Of a DNA stretch of 64,000 nt, positions 37,442 through 46,627 are shown piece by piece; the first letter of the stretch is position 1, and each line of letters begins with the position of its first letter. The notes beneath the pieces were generated by a model. It was not told the origin of the DNA. It saw only the letters and a list, made by a program, of their open reading frames with translations, and searched no databases. This stretch comes from Rhizobium sp. WYCCWR10014 (GTDB lineage Bacteria; Pseudomonadota; Alphaproteobacteria; Rhizobiales; Rhizobiaceae). The DNA lies in NCBI RefSeq assembly GCF_001657485.1, contig NZ_LXFU01000029.1:186001-250000 (forward strand), in the 5' to 3' direction. The position numbers and the translations under genes were made by a program.

Positions 37442-38350
37442 ATGGATATGCAGACCTCGTTTCTGGACCGGCTTTTCGAATCCGGTCTGCTGATCGATAC
37501 CGGCATCGACGGGCTCTATGGCCGTAGCGGCCAGTTTGAAGATGTGATCGCTGCCTTCGAGCGCCTGATCGACACGTTCGGCGGCGCCGATGGTGCCGAA
37601 GCCATGCGCTTTCCGCCCGGCATGAACCGCGCCTTCTTCGAAAAGAGCGGCTATATGAAGAGCTTTCCACAGCTCGCCGGCACGGTGCACAGCTTCTGCG
37701 GCAGCGAACTCGATCATGTCAGCCTGCTGCAATGCATGGAAGTCGGGGAAGACTGGACCAAGGGGCAGGAAGCGACCGACATCGTGCTGACGCCGGCTGC
37801 CTGCTATCCGCTTTATCCGACCATCGCCAAGCGCGGCAACCTGCCGAAGACGGGCGGCCTCTTCGACCTGCAATCCTATTGCTTCCGCCATGAGCCATCG
37901 AAAGACCCGGCCCGCCAGCAGCTGTTCCGCATGCGCGAATATGTCTGCATGGGCACCGAGCTGCACGTCACCGATTTCCGCCAGCGCTGGATGGATCGCG
38001 GCGTCGAGATGATGAAGGCCGTCGGTCTCGACGTGACGATCGACGTCGCCAATGATCCGTTCTTCGGCCGCGCCGGCAAGATGCTCGCCAATAATCAGCG
38101 CGACCAGAACCTGAAGTTCGAGCTTTTGATCCCGATCACCTCGGCTGCCAATCCGACCGCCTGCATGAGCTTCAACTACCATCAGGATGCCTTCGGCACA
38201 AAATGGGGTCTGAATCTCGAAGATGGCAGTGTCGCGCACACCGCCTGCGTCGGCTTCGGACTGGAACGCATCGCCCTTGCCCTCTTCCATCATCACGGGC
38301 TTGATGTGAAGCAATGGCCGGCCAGCGTCCGGAAAGCGCTGTGGGGCTGA
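37442..38350 (+). CDS. Amino acid:[carrier protein] ligase (class II synthetase-like)
   Basis: A 302-residue homologue of the seryl-tRNA synthetase catalytic core, lacking any tRNA-binding arm. Motif 2-like residues are in [20 protein letters not shown], motif 3 in [18 protein letters not shown], and metal-ligand candidates Cys and Glu in YVCMGTEL. It matches the amino acid:[carrier protein] ligases described from Bradyrhizobium (Bll0957 type), which activate glycine or alanine and load it on a carrier. The carrier gene is two genes upstream. ATG 37442 was chosen over GTG 37433 because CTGGGG lies at a good spacing before it. Confidence 0.88.
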   Translation: MDMQTSFLDRLFESGLLIDTGIDGLYGRSGQFEDVIAAFERLIDTFGGADGAEAMRFPPGMNRAFFEKSGYMKSFPQLAGTVHSFCGSELDHVSLLQCMEVGEDWTKGQEATDIVLTPAACYPLYPTIAKRGNLPKTGGLFDLQSYCFRHEPSKDPARQQLFRMREYVCMGTELHVTDFRQRWMDRGVEMMKAVGLDVTIDVANDPFFGRAGKMLANNQRDQNLKFELLIPITSAANPTACMSFNYHQDAFGTKWGLNLEDGSVAHTACVGFGLERIALALFHHHGLDVKQWPASVRKALWG

Positions 38351-38358
38351 GCAAATCG

Positions 38359-39333
38359 ATGACATCGGTATTTTCGGGGGTATTTTCGGGAATCGACCCG
38401 GAAACCTACCGGGCGCATGCGCTGCATTCCGGTGAGCGCGCCTGGCCGGAAACCAATTGCTATGTCGATCTCTGGATCGAGGTTCTGGCGACATCAGGCG
38501 TTGCGCCGGAGGCGATGCTGGGTTTTACCCTGACGCAGGATTTCGAGGGCGACCAGTTTACCTTCTTCAAGGTGCCACTCGAGGATCTCGAAGCGCTCTA
38601 CGGCATTCGTGCGACTGAGCTTGCCATCTACGACCGTGTCGAACGCCATGTCGAGGTTCAGATCGCGCGGGGTCGTCTCTGCCTGATCGAAATGGACTCC
38701 TTCTACATGCCGGATACGCGCGGCACTGCCTACCGACAGGAGCACGGCAAGACGACGGTCGCGATCAATCGGCTGGACGTTGCGGCCAAGCGCGTCGATT
38801 ATTTCCACAATGCTGGTTATTTCCGTCTCGAAGGCGAGGATTTCGACGGATTGTTCCAGCTGCATCTGACGGAAAACGACCCGCCGTTTCTGCCCTATAC
38901 GGAATTTGCCCGATTCCCGGAAAGGCCGGCGGACGAAGCGCATCTGCGTTCGACCGCGCGGCGGCTTGCCGGTTTTCATTTCACCAGGCGTCCCCGCGAA
39001 AACCCGATCCGCGCCTTCGCAAGTATCTTTCCGCAACAGGTCGAGGCGGTGGCGGAACGGCCGTTCGGCTTCTTCCACAAATATGCCTTCAACACGCTTC
39101 GCCAGGTCGGCGCCAATTTCGAGCTGGCGGCCGATTACCTCACCTGGCTTTCTCCTGGTGAATTCGGGGCTGCCGCCGAGCATGCCAGGCGCATTTCGGA
39201 GGTGGCGAAATCGGTGCAGTTCCAGCTTGCCCGCGCCGTCACCCGCAGGAAGTTCGAGCCGTTGCAGGCAGCACTTGATCCGGCCGCCGATGCATGGGAT
39301 TCCATGATGGCGTCGGTTGCGGGGCGAATCTGA
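38359..39333 (+). CDS. DUF1839 protein
   Basis: A 324-residue protein of the DUF1839 family, regularly found beside these ligases and carriers. It shows no signal peptide or membrane helix. Distinct parts include NCYVDLWIEVL, LIEMDSFYMPDTRGTAYRQ and a helical C-terminus. In this setting it may transfer or off-load the carrier-bound aminoacyl group; that is inference. It starts 8 bases after the ligase stop. Confidence 0.8.
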   Translation: MTSVFSGVFSGIDPETYRAHALHSGERAWPETNCYVDLWIEVLATSGVAPEAMLGFTLTQDFEGDQFTFFKVPLEDLEALYGIRATELAIYDRVERHVEVQIARGRLCLIEMDSFYMPDTRGTAYRQEHGKTTVAINRLDVAAKRVDYFHNAGYFRLEGEDFDGLFQLHLTENDPPFLPYTEFARFPERPADEAHLRSTARRLAGFHFTRRPRENPIRAFASIFPQQVEAVAERPFGFFHKYAFNTLRQVGANFELAADYLTWLSPGEFGAAAEHARRISEVAKSVQFQLARAVTRRKFEPLQAALDPAADAWDSMMASVAGRI

Positions 39334-39349
39334 GGCCGGAGATCTGACC

Positions 39350-41830
39350 ATGCGGGGGCGTTTGGCGAGCATCGGTGCCGAGGAAAGTCTACTTTCCGAA
39401 GGCTGGAACCTGATCCTGACGGAGCCGGGCGCCTGCGCCGTGCCGCACGACATCCCGCTCTCCGCACAGTTCATTCCAGCACCCGTTCCCGGCACCGTCG
39501 CCGCCGCGCTTGAAAAAGCCGGGCTCTTCGACCGGGAAAATCCCGGGCCGCTGAACACGCGGGATGCCTGGTATCTCTGTCGGCTTTTCGATGCCGAGCC
39601 CGGCGACGCGATCCTGCGTTTCGAAGGGCTGGCGACGCTCTGCCATGTCTTCCTGAACGGCCAGGAAATCCTGTTTTCCGAGAGCATGTTCACGGCGCAT
39701 GAGATTCCGGTGACGCTTTCTGGCGGCGACGAACTGGCTTTGTGCTTCCGGGCGCTCGGCCCCCGCTTGTCGGAGCCAGGGCCGCGCGCGCGCTGGCGGC
39801 CGCAGATGATCACGCCGGCGGGCTTGAAGAATTTCCGCACGACACTGCTCGGCCATATGCCGGGCTGGTGCCCGGATATCCATGCCGTCGGGCCATGGCG
39901 GCCGATTTCGATGGTGCGGCGTCATCCGGTCTCGATCGACAATGTCTCCGTCCGCGCCGTATTGGAGGAGAGTGGCGTCGGCCGCCTCAGCGTTTCCCTG
40001 CATAGCAATGCAGAGGATCCGGCGATGCTACTGCGCTGCGGCGGGATGGAGCAGCCCTTCGAAAAGGTCGGCGACAGTCATTACTCGGCTATCCTCAAAC
40101 TTTCCGACATCGAGCCCTGGTGGCCGCATACGCACGGCGCACCGCGTCTCTACGAGCTGACGCTGGTTTCTGACGGCGTGGAATATCCGCTCGGCAGGAC
40201 CGGCTTCCGGCGTATCGACGTCGACCGTGGTGCCGATGGCGATGACTTCGCGCTCCTCGTCAACGGCGAACGCATCTTCTGCCGCGGTGCCGTGTGGACA
40301 ACGGCCGATATCGTGCGATTGCCGGGCGGGCGGGCGGATTATGAGCCGTTCCTGCGGCTTGCCGCTGCAGCCGGCATGAACATGATCCGCATCGGCGGCA
40401 CCATGGCCTACGAAACGCCTGATTTCTTGACGCTCTGCGACGAGCTCGGTCTGCTCGTCTGGCAGGATTTCATGTTCGCCAATTTCGATTATCCGCGCAA
40501 CGACAAGGCTTTTCTCGGCCACGTGCATGCGGAGGTCGAGGAATTCCTGCACGGCGTGCAGGCGTCGCCTTCGCTGGCCGTGCTCTGCGGCGGCAGCGAA
40601 ATCCACCAGCAGGCGGCAATGCTCGGTCTGCCGGCGGAATTCTGGAGCGGACCGGTCACCGATGAAGTCATTCCGGCGGTCGTCGCGCGCATGCGCCCCG
40701 ACGTGCCCTATGTCCCGAACTCGCCCTATGGCGGAGCGATGCCCTTTTCGCCGAATGCCGGTATCGCGCATTATTACGGCGTCGGCGCCTATATGCGGCC
40801 GATTGCCGATGCGCGCCGCGCGGATGTGCGTTTTGCTTCCGAAAGCCTCGCCTTCGCGCATGTGCCGCAGCAAAGGACGCTGCAGCGTCATCTCGATGTG
40901 CCCGCCGTCCACAGCCCACTATGGAAAGCCCGCGTGCCCCGCGACCGTAGCGCATCGTGGGATTTCGAGGACGTTCGCGATTTCTACCTGCAGCTTCTCT
41001 ACGGTTTCGATCCGGCCCATCTGCGCCGCGAAGATGCGGAACGCTATCTCGATTTCTCCCGCGCCGTTACCAGCGAGGTGATCGAGGAGACTTTTGCCGA
41101 ATGGCGGCGCAAGGGCTCCGCCTGCAACGGCGCGCTCGTCTGGACGCTGCAGGACCTGCTGCCCGGCCCCGGCTGGGGAGTGATCGATTCCACCGGCGAG
41201 CCGAAGCCGGTCTGGTATGCGATGCGCCGTGCATTCCGGCCGGTTCAAGTGGTCTTCACCGACGAGGGAACGAACGGTCTCGACGTGCATGTCGTCAACG
41301 AGACGGATGCCGTGCTCGACGTCGAGCTCGAGGTCGTCTGCCTGCGCGGCGGAAAACAGCAGGTCGTCAGCGGCAGCAGGGCGTTCAAGCTGGCGGCAAG
41401 AGACACGGAGCGCCTTGCCTGCACCGCGCTGTTCGGCGCCTTCTTCGACACGACCTATGCTTTCCGTTTCGGGCCGCCGGCGCATGATGCCAGTGTGGCG
41501 CGCCTGCGCTCGCTGGCGGACGGCGCTACTCTCGCCGAGAGCTTCCACTTCCCGTGCGGACGGGGGAAGGCGTTGCATGAAGCAGCTATCGAAGCATCAT
41601 TCACCAGAGACGGTGACGACTGGTTCGTTGACCTCAGGACCGACCGGCTGGCGCAATCGGTGCATATCGACGTCGAAGGCTATCGGGCCGACGACGACTG
41701 GTTCCACCTTGCCCCCGGCGCGATGCGGCGCGTGAAGCTCCACGCGCTGTCCGGCGTGGAAAGCGATATTCCGCCTGCGGGTGAAATCAGAAGTCTAGGC
41801 AGTTCGCATCGCGTCGCAATCGAGGGCTGA
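39350..41830 (+). CDS. GH2-family beta-mannosidase-like protein
   Basis: An 826-residue protein with the GH2 order: sugar-binding N-terminal domain (AWYLCRLFDAEPGD), Ig-like domain, TIM barrel (NGERIFCRGAVWTTADI, NMIRIGGTMAYETPDF) and a beta-sandwich tail. The acid/base candidate is Glu417 in CGGSEIHQQ (Ser-Glu in place of the usual Asn-Glu). The nucleophile candidate is Glu498 in RFASESLAFAH. The Asn change and lack of signal peptide suggest altered activity inside the cell, possibly transfer or trimming of a glycan intermediate. GGAG sits 10 bases before the ATG. Confidence 0.82.
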   Translation: MRGRLASIGAEESLLSEGWNLILTEPGACAVPHDIPLSAQFIPAPVPGTVAAALEKAGLFDRENPGPLNTRDAWYLCRLFDAEPGDAILRFEGLATLCHVFLNGQEILFSESMFTAHEIPVTLSGGDELALCFRALGPRLSEPGPRARWRPQMITPAGLKNFRTTLLGHMPGWCPDIHAVGPWRPISMVRRHPVSIDNVSVRAVLEESGVGRLSVSLHSNAEDPAMLLRCGGMEQPFEKVGDSHYSAILKLSDIEPWWPHTHGAPRLYELTLVSDGVEYPLGRTGFRRIDVDRGADGDDFALLVNGERIFCRGAVWTTADIVRLPGGRADYEPFLRLAAAAGMNMIRIGGTMAYETPDFLTLCDELGLLVWQDFMFANFDYPRNDKAFLGHVHAEVEEFLHGVQASPSLAVLCGGSEIHQQAAMLGLPAEFWSGPVTDEVIPAVVARMRPDVPYVPNSPYGGAMPFSPNAGIAHYYGVGAYMRPIADARRADVRFASESLAFAHVPQQRTLQRHLDVPAVHSPLWKARVPRDRSASWDFEDVRDFYLQLLYGFDPAHLRREDAERYLDFSRAVTSEVIEETFAEWRRKGSACNGALVWTLQDLLPGPGWGVIDSTGEPKPVWYAMRRAFRPVQVVFTDEGTNGLDVHVVNETDAVLDVELEVVCLRGGKQQVVSGSRAFKLAARDTERLACTALFGAFFDTTYAFRFGPPAHDASVARLRSLADGATLAESFHFPCGRGKALHEAAIEASFTRDGDDWFVDLRTDRLAQSVHIDVEGYRADDDWFHLAPGAMRRVKLHALSGVESDIPPAGEIRSLGSSHRVAIEG

Positions 41831-41875
41831 CGCCCCTGCGAAGCATGATGCCGATCCATTGGGAAAGACCGTGAT

Positions 41876-43054
41876 TTGAGAACGATATACCGCTTTCTGC
41901 GTGCCCATGTTCTGCAGCGGCTGATCCCGCGGTCGCGTCTTGCCTTCAATCCGCGCAGGCCGGTGGAAATCGTCGGCTATCTCTCGATGGCGGTCGGCGT
42001 CGGCGAATCGGCAAGGCTCTGCGCCGGCGCTCTATCGGAGGCTGGGTGGGCGATTTCGCTCTCCGACGTCAGCACGCATCCTGACGAGAATTCCTTCGCC
42101 GGATGGATGCCGTCGCATCTCTCCACCGAACCCGCGGGGGGCCGGATCTGGCATCTCAATCCGCCGATGCTGCCGCGCGCCATCCTGAAGAAGGGCGTTG
42201 CCAATTTCACCCGCGCCTTCAACATCGGTTATTTTGCCTGGGAGCTCGAAGTCGTGCCGGCCGAGTGGCGCAATGCGATGCATTACATGAATGCCGTCTT
42301 CGTGCCGTCGGAATTCACCAGGCGGACGATTGCGCCCCTCACTGCGGCACCGGTCATCGTCGTTCCGCATCCTGTCACCGAGAAGCCGGCGACGGAAGGC
42401 ATGCGCCAGAAATTCGGCATCGAGGAAGACGCCTTTCTCGTCAGCTTCATCTTCAGCGCCGGCTCCTCGATCAACCGGAAGAATCCGCAGGCCGTCATCG
42501 AGGCCTTCCGGATATTTTCCGTCGAATGCCCCAGCGCCTTCCTGTTGATGAAGGCCAGTGGCAATATCAACAAGGATGAGGGCCTGCGCGAACTGGTCGC
42601 CTCGGTCGCGGGCAATACCCGGATAAGGATCGTCATCGACAGGATGTCGGACTCCGATATCAATGGCCTCATCCGCTGTTCAGACGCCTATCTTTCGCTG
42701 CATCGTTCCGAGGGTTTCGGGCTGACGGTGGCCGAGGCGATCATGCAGCGTACGCCCGTCATTTCCACGGCATGGTCGGGCACGGTGGATTTCTGCGATC
42801 CCGACAATAGCTGGCTGGTTGCCTCTCCCCTCATTCCGGTGGTCGATACCCATCCGGAATTCGCCGGGCTCAAGGGGGCGGTCTGGGCCGACCCCTCACC
42901 CGAGGAGGCGGCCGGGTATTTGGGGGACATTTTCCGCGCGCCAGAGCGTGCGCGAGAGAAGGCCGAGAGGGCGCGGGAGTTCCTGCTGCGCTACCTCGCG
43001 GAGAACAGCTACGAAAAGGCGCTCCAGACGCTGGCGGCGATGCAGGCAAGCTAA
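41876..43054 (+). CDS. GT4-family glycosyltransferase
   Basis: A 392-residue GT-B enzyme. The N-terminal acceptor domain has GVGESARLCAGAL. The C-terminal nucleotide-sugar domain has the E-x7-E pair in RSEGFGLTVAEAIMQRTPVI and the preceding FSAGSSINRKNPQAVIEAF. It starts with TTG 41876, preceded by GGGAAAG; no ATG in frame gives a fuller domain. It lies 45 bases after the GH2 gene and ends the six-gene carrier-protein operon. The sugar donor is unknown. Confidence 0.85.
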   Translation: MRTIYRFLRAHVLQRLIPRSRLAFNPRRPVEIVGYLSMAVGVGESARLCAGALSEAGWAISLSDVSTHPDENSFAGWMPSHLSTEPAGGRIWHLNPPMLPRAILKKGVANFTRAFNIGYFAWELEVVPAEWRNAMHYMNAVFVPSEFTRRTIAPLTAAPVIVVPHPVTEKPATEGMRQKFGIEEDAFLVSFIFSAGSSINRKNPQAVIEAFRIFSVECPSAFLLMKASGNINKDEGLRELVASVAGNTRIRIVIDRMSDSDINGLIRCSDAYLSLHRSEGFGLTVAEAIMQRTPVISTAWSGTVDFCDPDNSWLVASPLIPVVDTHPEFAGLKGAVWADPSPEEAAGYLGDIFRAPERAREKAERAREFLLRYLAENSYEKALQTLAAMQAS

Positions 43055-43115
43055 GCTGAGGTTGTCACTCCGCTTTATTTTAACATTTTCGCATTAGAGA
43101 TGGCGGGTATGCGGC

Positions 43116-43222
43116 TTTAGAGCGTGTCGCGCAAAAGTGTGCAGCGGTTTTGCGATAACGACATGCGTAAAAACAAAAACCTAAGGTGCAATGAGCGATC
43201 TGAAGATCGCGACGCGCTTTAG
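43116..43222. repeat. RIME-type element overlapping the start of the flippase fusion
   Basis: From GCGTGTCGCGCAAAAGTGTG to GATCGCGACGCGCTTTAGG it matches the first module at 32694. The ATG at 43191 lies inside it, so the first 11 codons of the following gene come from the repeat. Confidence 0.85.
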
Positions 43223-46200
43223 GCCGATCCTGACGGATGGACAGATGTCGAAGGGTATTATCGCAAACTCGGTGATGAACGCGGCGGCAGGCATGCTGCT
43301 GCTTCTGACGGGCTTTGTTTCATCGATCATAACCGCGCGGTTGCTCGGGCCGGAAGCCAACGGCATCGTCGCCTTTTCGCTCTGGCTGGTGGTGACCGGC
43401 GCCTCGATCGCCGAGCTCGGCTCCAGCATCACGTTGCTGAAGACCTTGCCGCAACTTTCGGCAGAGGGCTTCGATGCACGCCGCCGGCGGGGTTTTGCCG
43501 CCATCCTCGTCAGCTTCATGATGTTCTCGACCGTCGTGCTGCTGGCGCTCTACGCGCTGTTCTTCCTGACATCCGAGAAGATGCACTGGGCCGACACCGC
43601 ACCATCCGTCGCTCTGGTCACGGGCGTGCTGTTCTTCATCCAGGCGATCGGATCCTTCGTCAAATTCTACCTGATCGGCGAAAAGAAGCTGGGCGCCTTC
43701 TTTAAGCTGACGGTTGCAGTCTCTATCGTGCAGCTTGCCGGCGTTGCCGTCGGCGCCGTTTTCTACGGCGTCGAGGGCGTTCTCGTCGGTTATGCGCTCG
43801 GCCAACTCGTGCTGTTTTTCGCCACGTTGCCGATCCTTCTGGCGCGGCGCGACTGGTGCGGGGTCTCGCTGAAATATCTCGCATCCTCCTCCGTCATCCT
43901 GTCGATCCAGTTCATCATCGATTCCATTTTCCTCAACCGCCTCGAGCTGCTCTTCCTGCAGCAGTTCTGGTCGGTGGAGATGGTCGGCTATTATGCCGTC
44001 GGCCTGTCGATTGCGAATATCGCGCTGCAACTGCCGATCCAGATGACCGGCAGCCTGCTGCCCTATTATTCCGAGCGGCGGCACAGCAGCGACGATTCGA
44101 CATTGCCGGTCGAGGTTTTTACCGCCGTTACCCGCAGCATGGCCTATATCGTGCTGCCGATGAGCCTGGGGCTTGCCGCGATCTCCAGCGAACTGGTGCT
44201 CGTGGTGTTCGGTGAAGCATTCCGCCGCAGCGGGACGGTGGTGGCGCTGCTTGCGCTCGTTGCTCCCGCCTATACCTTCATGCAGATCCTCAGCCTCTAC
44301 CTGCTGTCGATGGACAGGGCCCGCTCCCGCCTGAACATCAGTGTGATAGGTGGCCTACTGATGGTAGCGGGTTGTTTACTGATCGTACCTAGGCTTGCGG
44401 CCGAGGGTGCCGCACTCGTGCGCATCCTCGTATTCGTTGCGATGTCGGTGATGATGATCAGACAGACAGGATTCGGATCCCAGCTTTCGGGTCTCTACGC
44501 AAGCTTGACGAAGGTGACGCTCGCCTCCGTCCTCTGTGCTTGCGGAGCGACTTCCGTGTTGGAATTCGTCCAGGGTCCGGCTGGATTGGTCGGCGCCATC
44601 ATCGCCGGCGCATTCGCCTATTTTGCAGCACTCCGGGTGCTGCGCGCCGTACCAGGCGAGGATGTCGAAGTCATGCGCTCCATTCTCGACAAGATGCCGT
44701 CCCTGCTGCGGCGACCGGTTGGTCATGCGATCAATTTCATCGCGCCGCGGCTTCCCGGCGATCCCGATCGCGCCAAGGTCGCGCCCGGCGAATTCTCGCT
44801 GGAACCGGCCGAGGGTGCGGGGCGCAACGCTGCCTTGCCTGTCGTCTTCGACGGCACGATCGGGCTGTTCATGCCTGAGAATCCGCTCGCGAAGAAACGC
44901 TCGGCCGCCGTGCTCTTCGTCAGCCCCTGGGGTTTCGAGGAGATGTGCAGCCGCAAATTCTTCCGCGTCGCGGCCGAGCATTTCTCGGATATCGGCGTAC
45001 CGAGCCTGCGCTTCGACTATCGCGGCACCGGCGACGCGCTCGATTTCGGGGCGCTGCCGGCAAGGCTGGAAACCTGGGAAAACTCGATCCGTGCGGCCGC
45101 CGACAAGCTGAAGTCGCTAAGCGGCTGCGACCGTATCATCCTCATCGCACAGGGCCTTGGTGCGACGCTTGCCCATCGCGTCGGTTCTTCGATCGAAGGC
45201 GTCGACAGCCTCGTCATGCTGGCGCCGGTGCTGAGCGGCCGGTCCTATCTGCGCGAACTCAACATGTGGTCTAAGATCATCGATGCCGATCTCGGCCTCG
45301 GCAAGGAACATGTCCAGACCGCGAAGGTGCAGATCGCCGGGCTCGTCATGCCCGAAGAGATCGCTGCCGAGCTCGGCAAGCTCAACATCACCTCGCCGCA
45401 GGGGCTCGCAGCCTCGCGCTATCTAATCATCGAACGTCCTGCCAAGGCCGAGGATACCGGCTTTGCCGACGCGCTGAAGGCGCTTGGCGCCGATGTCGAG
45501 CAGACGGCTTTCGAAGGCTATGACGAGCTCGCCACCAATCCGCTGTTTGCCAAGACGCCGATGGCTGTCGTGGCGCTGCTGACGACGTGGCTGGAGGCAA
45601 CGACGACAGAGACATCCGCCGCCCATTCGCCGGCGGCGATCGACAACCCGCTGCTTGCCGGCGATGATTTTGCCGAAACGCCGGTCCGTTTCGGAAGCCA
45701 TAATCATCTGGTCGGCGTCGTTAGCCGGCCGCTCGGCGAGATCAAGGGCAATGCCGTGCTCTTTCTGTCGACGGCATATGACCGGCATGCCGGCTGGGGA
45801 CGGACGACTGTGGATATGGCGCGCGAGCTCGCCCGCCAAGGCGTCGTTTCGCTGCGTTTCGATTCGGCCAATGTCGGCGACAGCCCGCCGCGGCCGGATG
45901 CGCCGGAACAGGTGCTTTATTCGGATACGCAGACCGCGGATGCAGTCGCCGCGCTCGATCTGCTCGAAGGCGTCGTCGCCGGCCCGGTCATGGTCGCCGG
46001 CCGATGCAGCGGCGGCTATGTCGCCTTCCGCGCCGGCGTCGCCGACGAGCGCTTGAAGGCTGTCGTGTCGATCAATCCGTTCGTCTATTACTGGGATCCT
46101 GAAATGCCGGTGCGCAGGGAGCATGTCGTTTCCGTTCCCCGCAGCCTCGATGATTACAGCCAGCGCCTGGCGCGGCTCGACACGTTGAAGCGGCTAGTGC

Positions 46201-46556
46201 GTGGCCAGGTGGACGTCGTTGCAGCGTTGCAGAATATCGTCATAGCCGCCGGCCGCCGGCTGTCGCCATGGGTCGCGCCGCTGCTCGAGCTGCTCCCCGA
46301 CCGGCGCCATATTGCCCGCGAGGTCCGGCACTCCTTCGCGTCGTTCGGCAAACGCGAGGTGCCGCTGACGCTGATCTACAGCGAGGGCGATGTCGGGCTC
46401 GACCACGTCTATTTCCACTTCGGGCCGCGCGGCGCCAGGCTTTCGCGCTATCCGAACGTGCGGCTGCTGATGCTGCCGGATGCCGACCACAATCTGACAC
46501 CGCCGCAATCGCGCAAATTCGTGCTCGACGAGATCATCCGTCTGGCGAGAGCGTGA
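43191..46556 (+). CDS. Wzx-like flippase fused to two alpha/beta-hydrolase domains
   Basis: A 1121-residue fusion. Residues about 20-500 form a polysaccharide-flippase domain with 12-14 membrane helices (GFVSSIITARLLGPEANGIV is the typical first helix). Residues about 545-800 are an alpha/beta hydrolase whose nucleophile elbow reads AQGLG (654-657), with Gly655 in place of Ser. Residues about 820-1121 are a second hydrolase with elbow GRCSGG (Cys939), a late Asp in SEGDVGLDHVYFHF, and His about 1100 in DADHNLTP. The two domains recall exosortase-associated hydrolases 1 and 2. It may flip a lipid-linked glycan and process an acyl or aminoacyl group on it. The first 11 residues derive from a repeat; MSKGIIANSVMN at 43245 is an alternative start. 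Confidence 0.85.
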   Translation: MSDLKIATRFRPILTDGQMSKGIIANSVMNAAAGMLLLLTGFVSSIITARLLGPEANGIVAFSLWLVVTGASIAELGSSITLLKTLPQLSAEGFDARRRRGFAAILVSFMMFSTVVLLALYALFFLTSEKMHWADTAPSVALVTGVLFFIQAIGSFVKFYLIGEKKLGAFFKLTVAVSIVQLAGVAVGAVFYGVEGVLVGYALGQLVLFFATLPILLARRDWCGVSLKYLASSSVILSIQFIIDSIFLNRLELLFLQQFWSVEMVGYYAVGLSIANIALQLPIQMTGSLLPYYSERRHSSDDSTLPVEVFTAVTRSMAYIVLPMSLGLAAISSELVLVVFGEAFRRSGTVVALLALVAPAYTFMQILSLYLLSMDRARSRLNISVIGGLLMVAGCLLIVPRLAAEGAALVRILVFVAMSVMMIRQTGFGSQLSGLYASLTKVTLASVLCACGATSVLEFVQGPAGLVGAIIAGAFAYFAALRVLRAVPGEDVEVMRSILDKMPSLLRRPVGHAINFIAPRLPGDPDRAKVAPGEFSLEPAEGAGRNAALPVVFDGTIGLFMPENPLAKKRSAAVLFVSPWGFEEMCSRKFFRVAAEHFSDIGVPSLRFDYRGTGDALDFGALPARLETWENSIRAAADKLKSLSGCDRIILIAQGLGATLAHRVGSSIEGVDSLVMLAPVLSGRSYLRELNMWSKIIDADLGLGKEHVQTAKVQIAGLVMPEEIAAELGKLNITSPQGLAASRYLIIERPAKAEDTGFADALKALGADVEQTAFEGYDELATNPLFAKTPMAVVALLTTWLEATTTETSAAHSPAAIDNPLLAGDDFAETPVRFGSHNHLVGVVSRPLGEIKGNAVLFLSTAYDRHAGWGRTTVDMARELARQGVVSLRFDSANVGDSPPRPDAPEQVLYSDTQTADAVAALDLLEGVVAGPVMVAGRCSGGYVAFRAGVADERLKAVVSINPFVYYWDPEMPVRREHVVSVPRSLDDYSQRLARLDTLKRLVRGQVDVVAALQNIVIAAGRRLSPWVAPLLELLPDRRHIAREVRHSFASFGKREVPLTLIYSEGDVGLDHVYFHFGPRGARLSRYPNVRLLMLPDADHNLTPPQSRKFVLDEIIRLARA

Positions 46557-46627
46557 CTGGGGATTTTAGAGCTCACGCCTCTTTCACACGCGCAACGCTG
46601 TAGCGCTTATGCGGTAGGAAGACAGGA

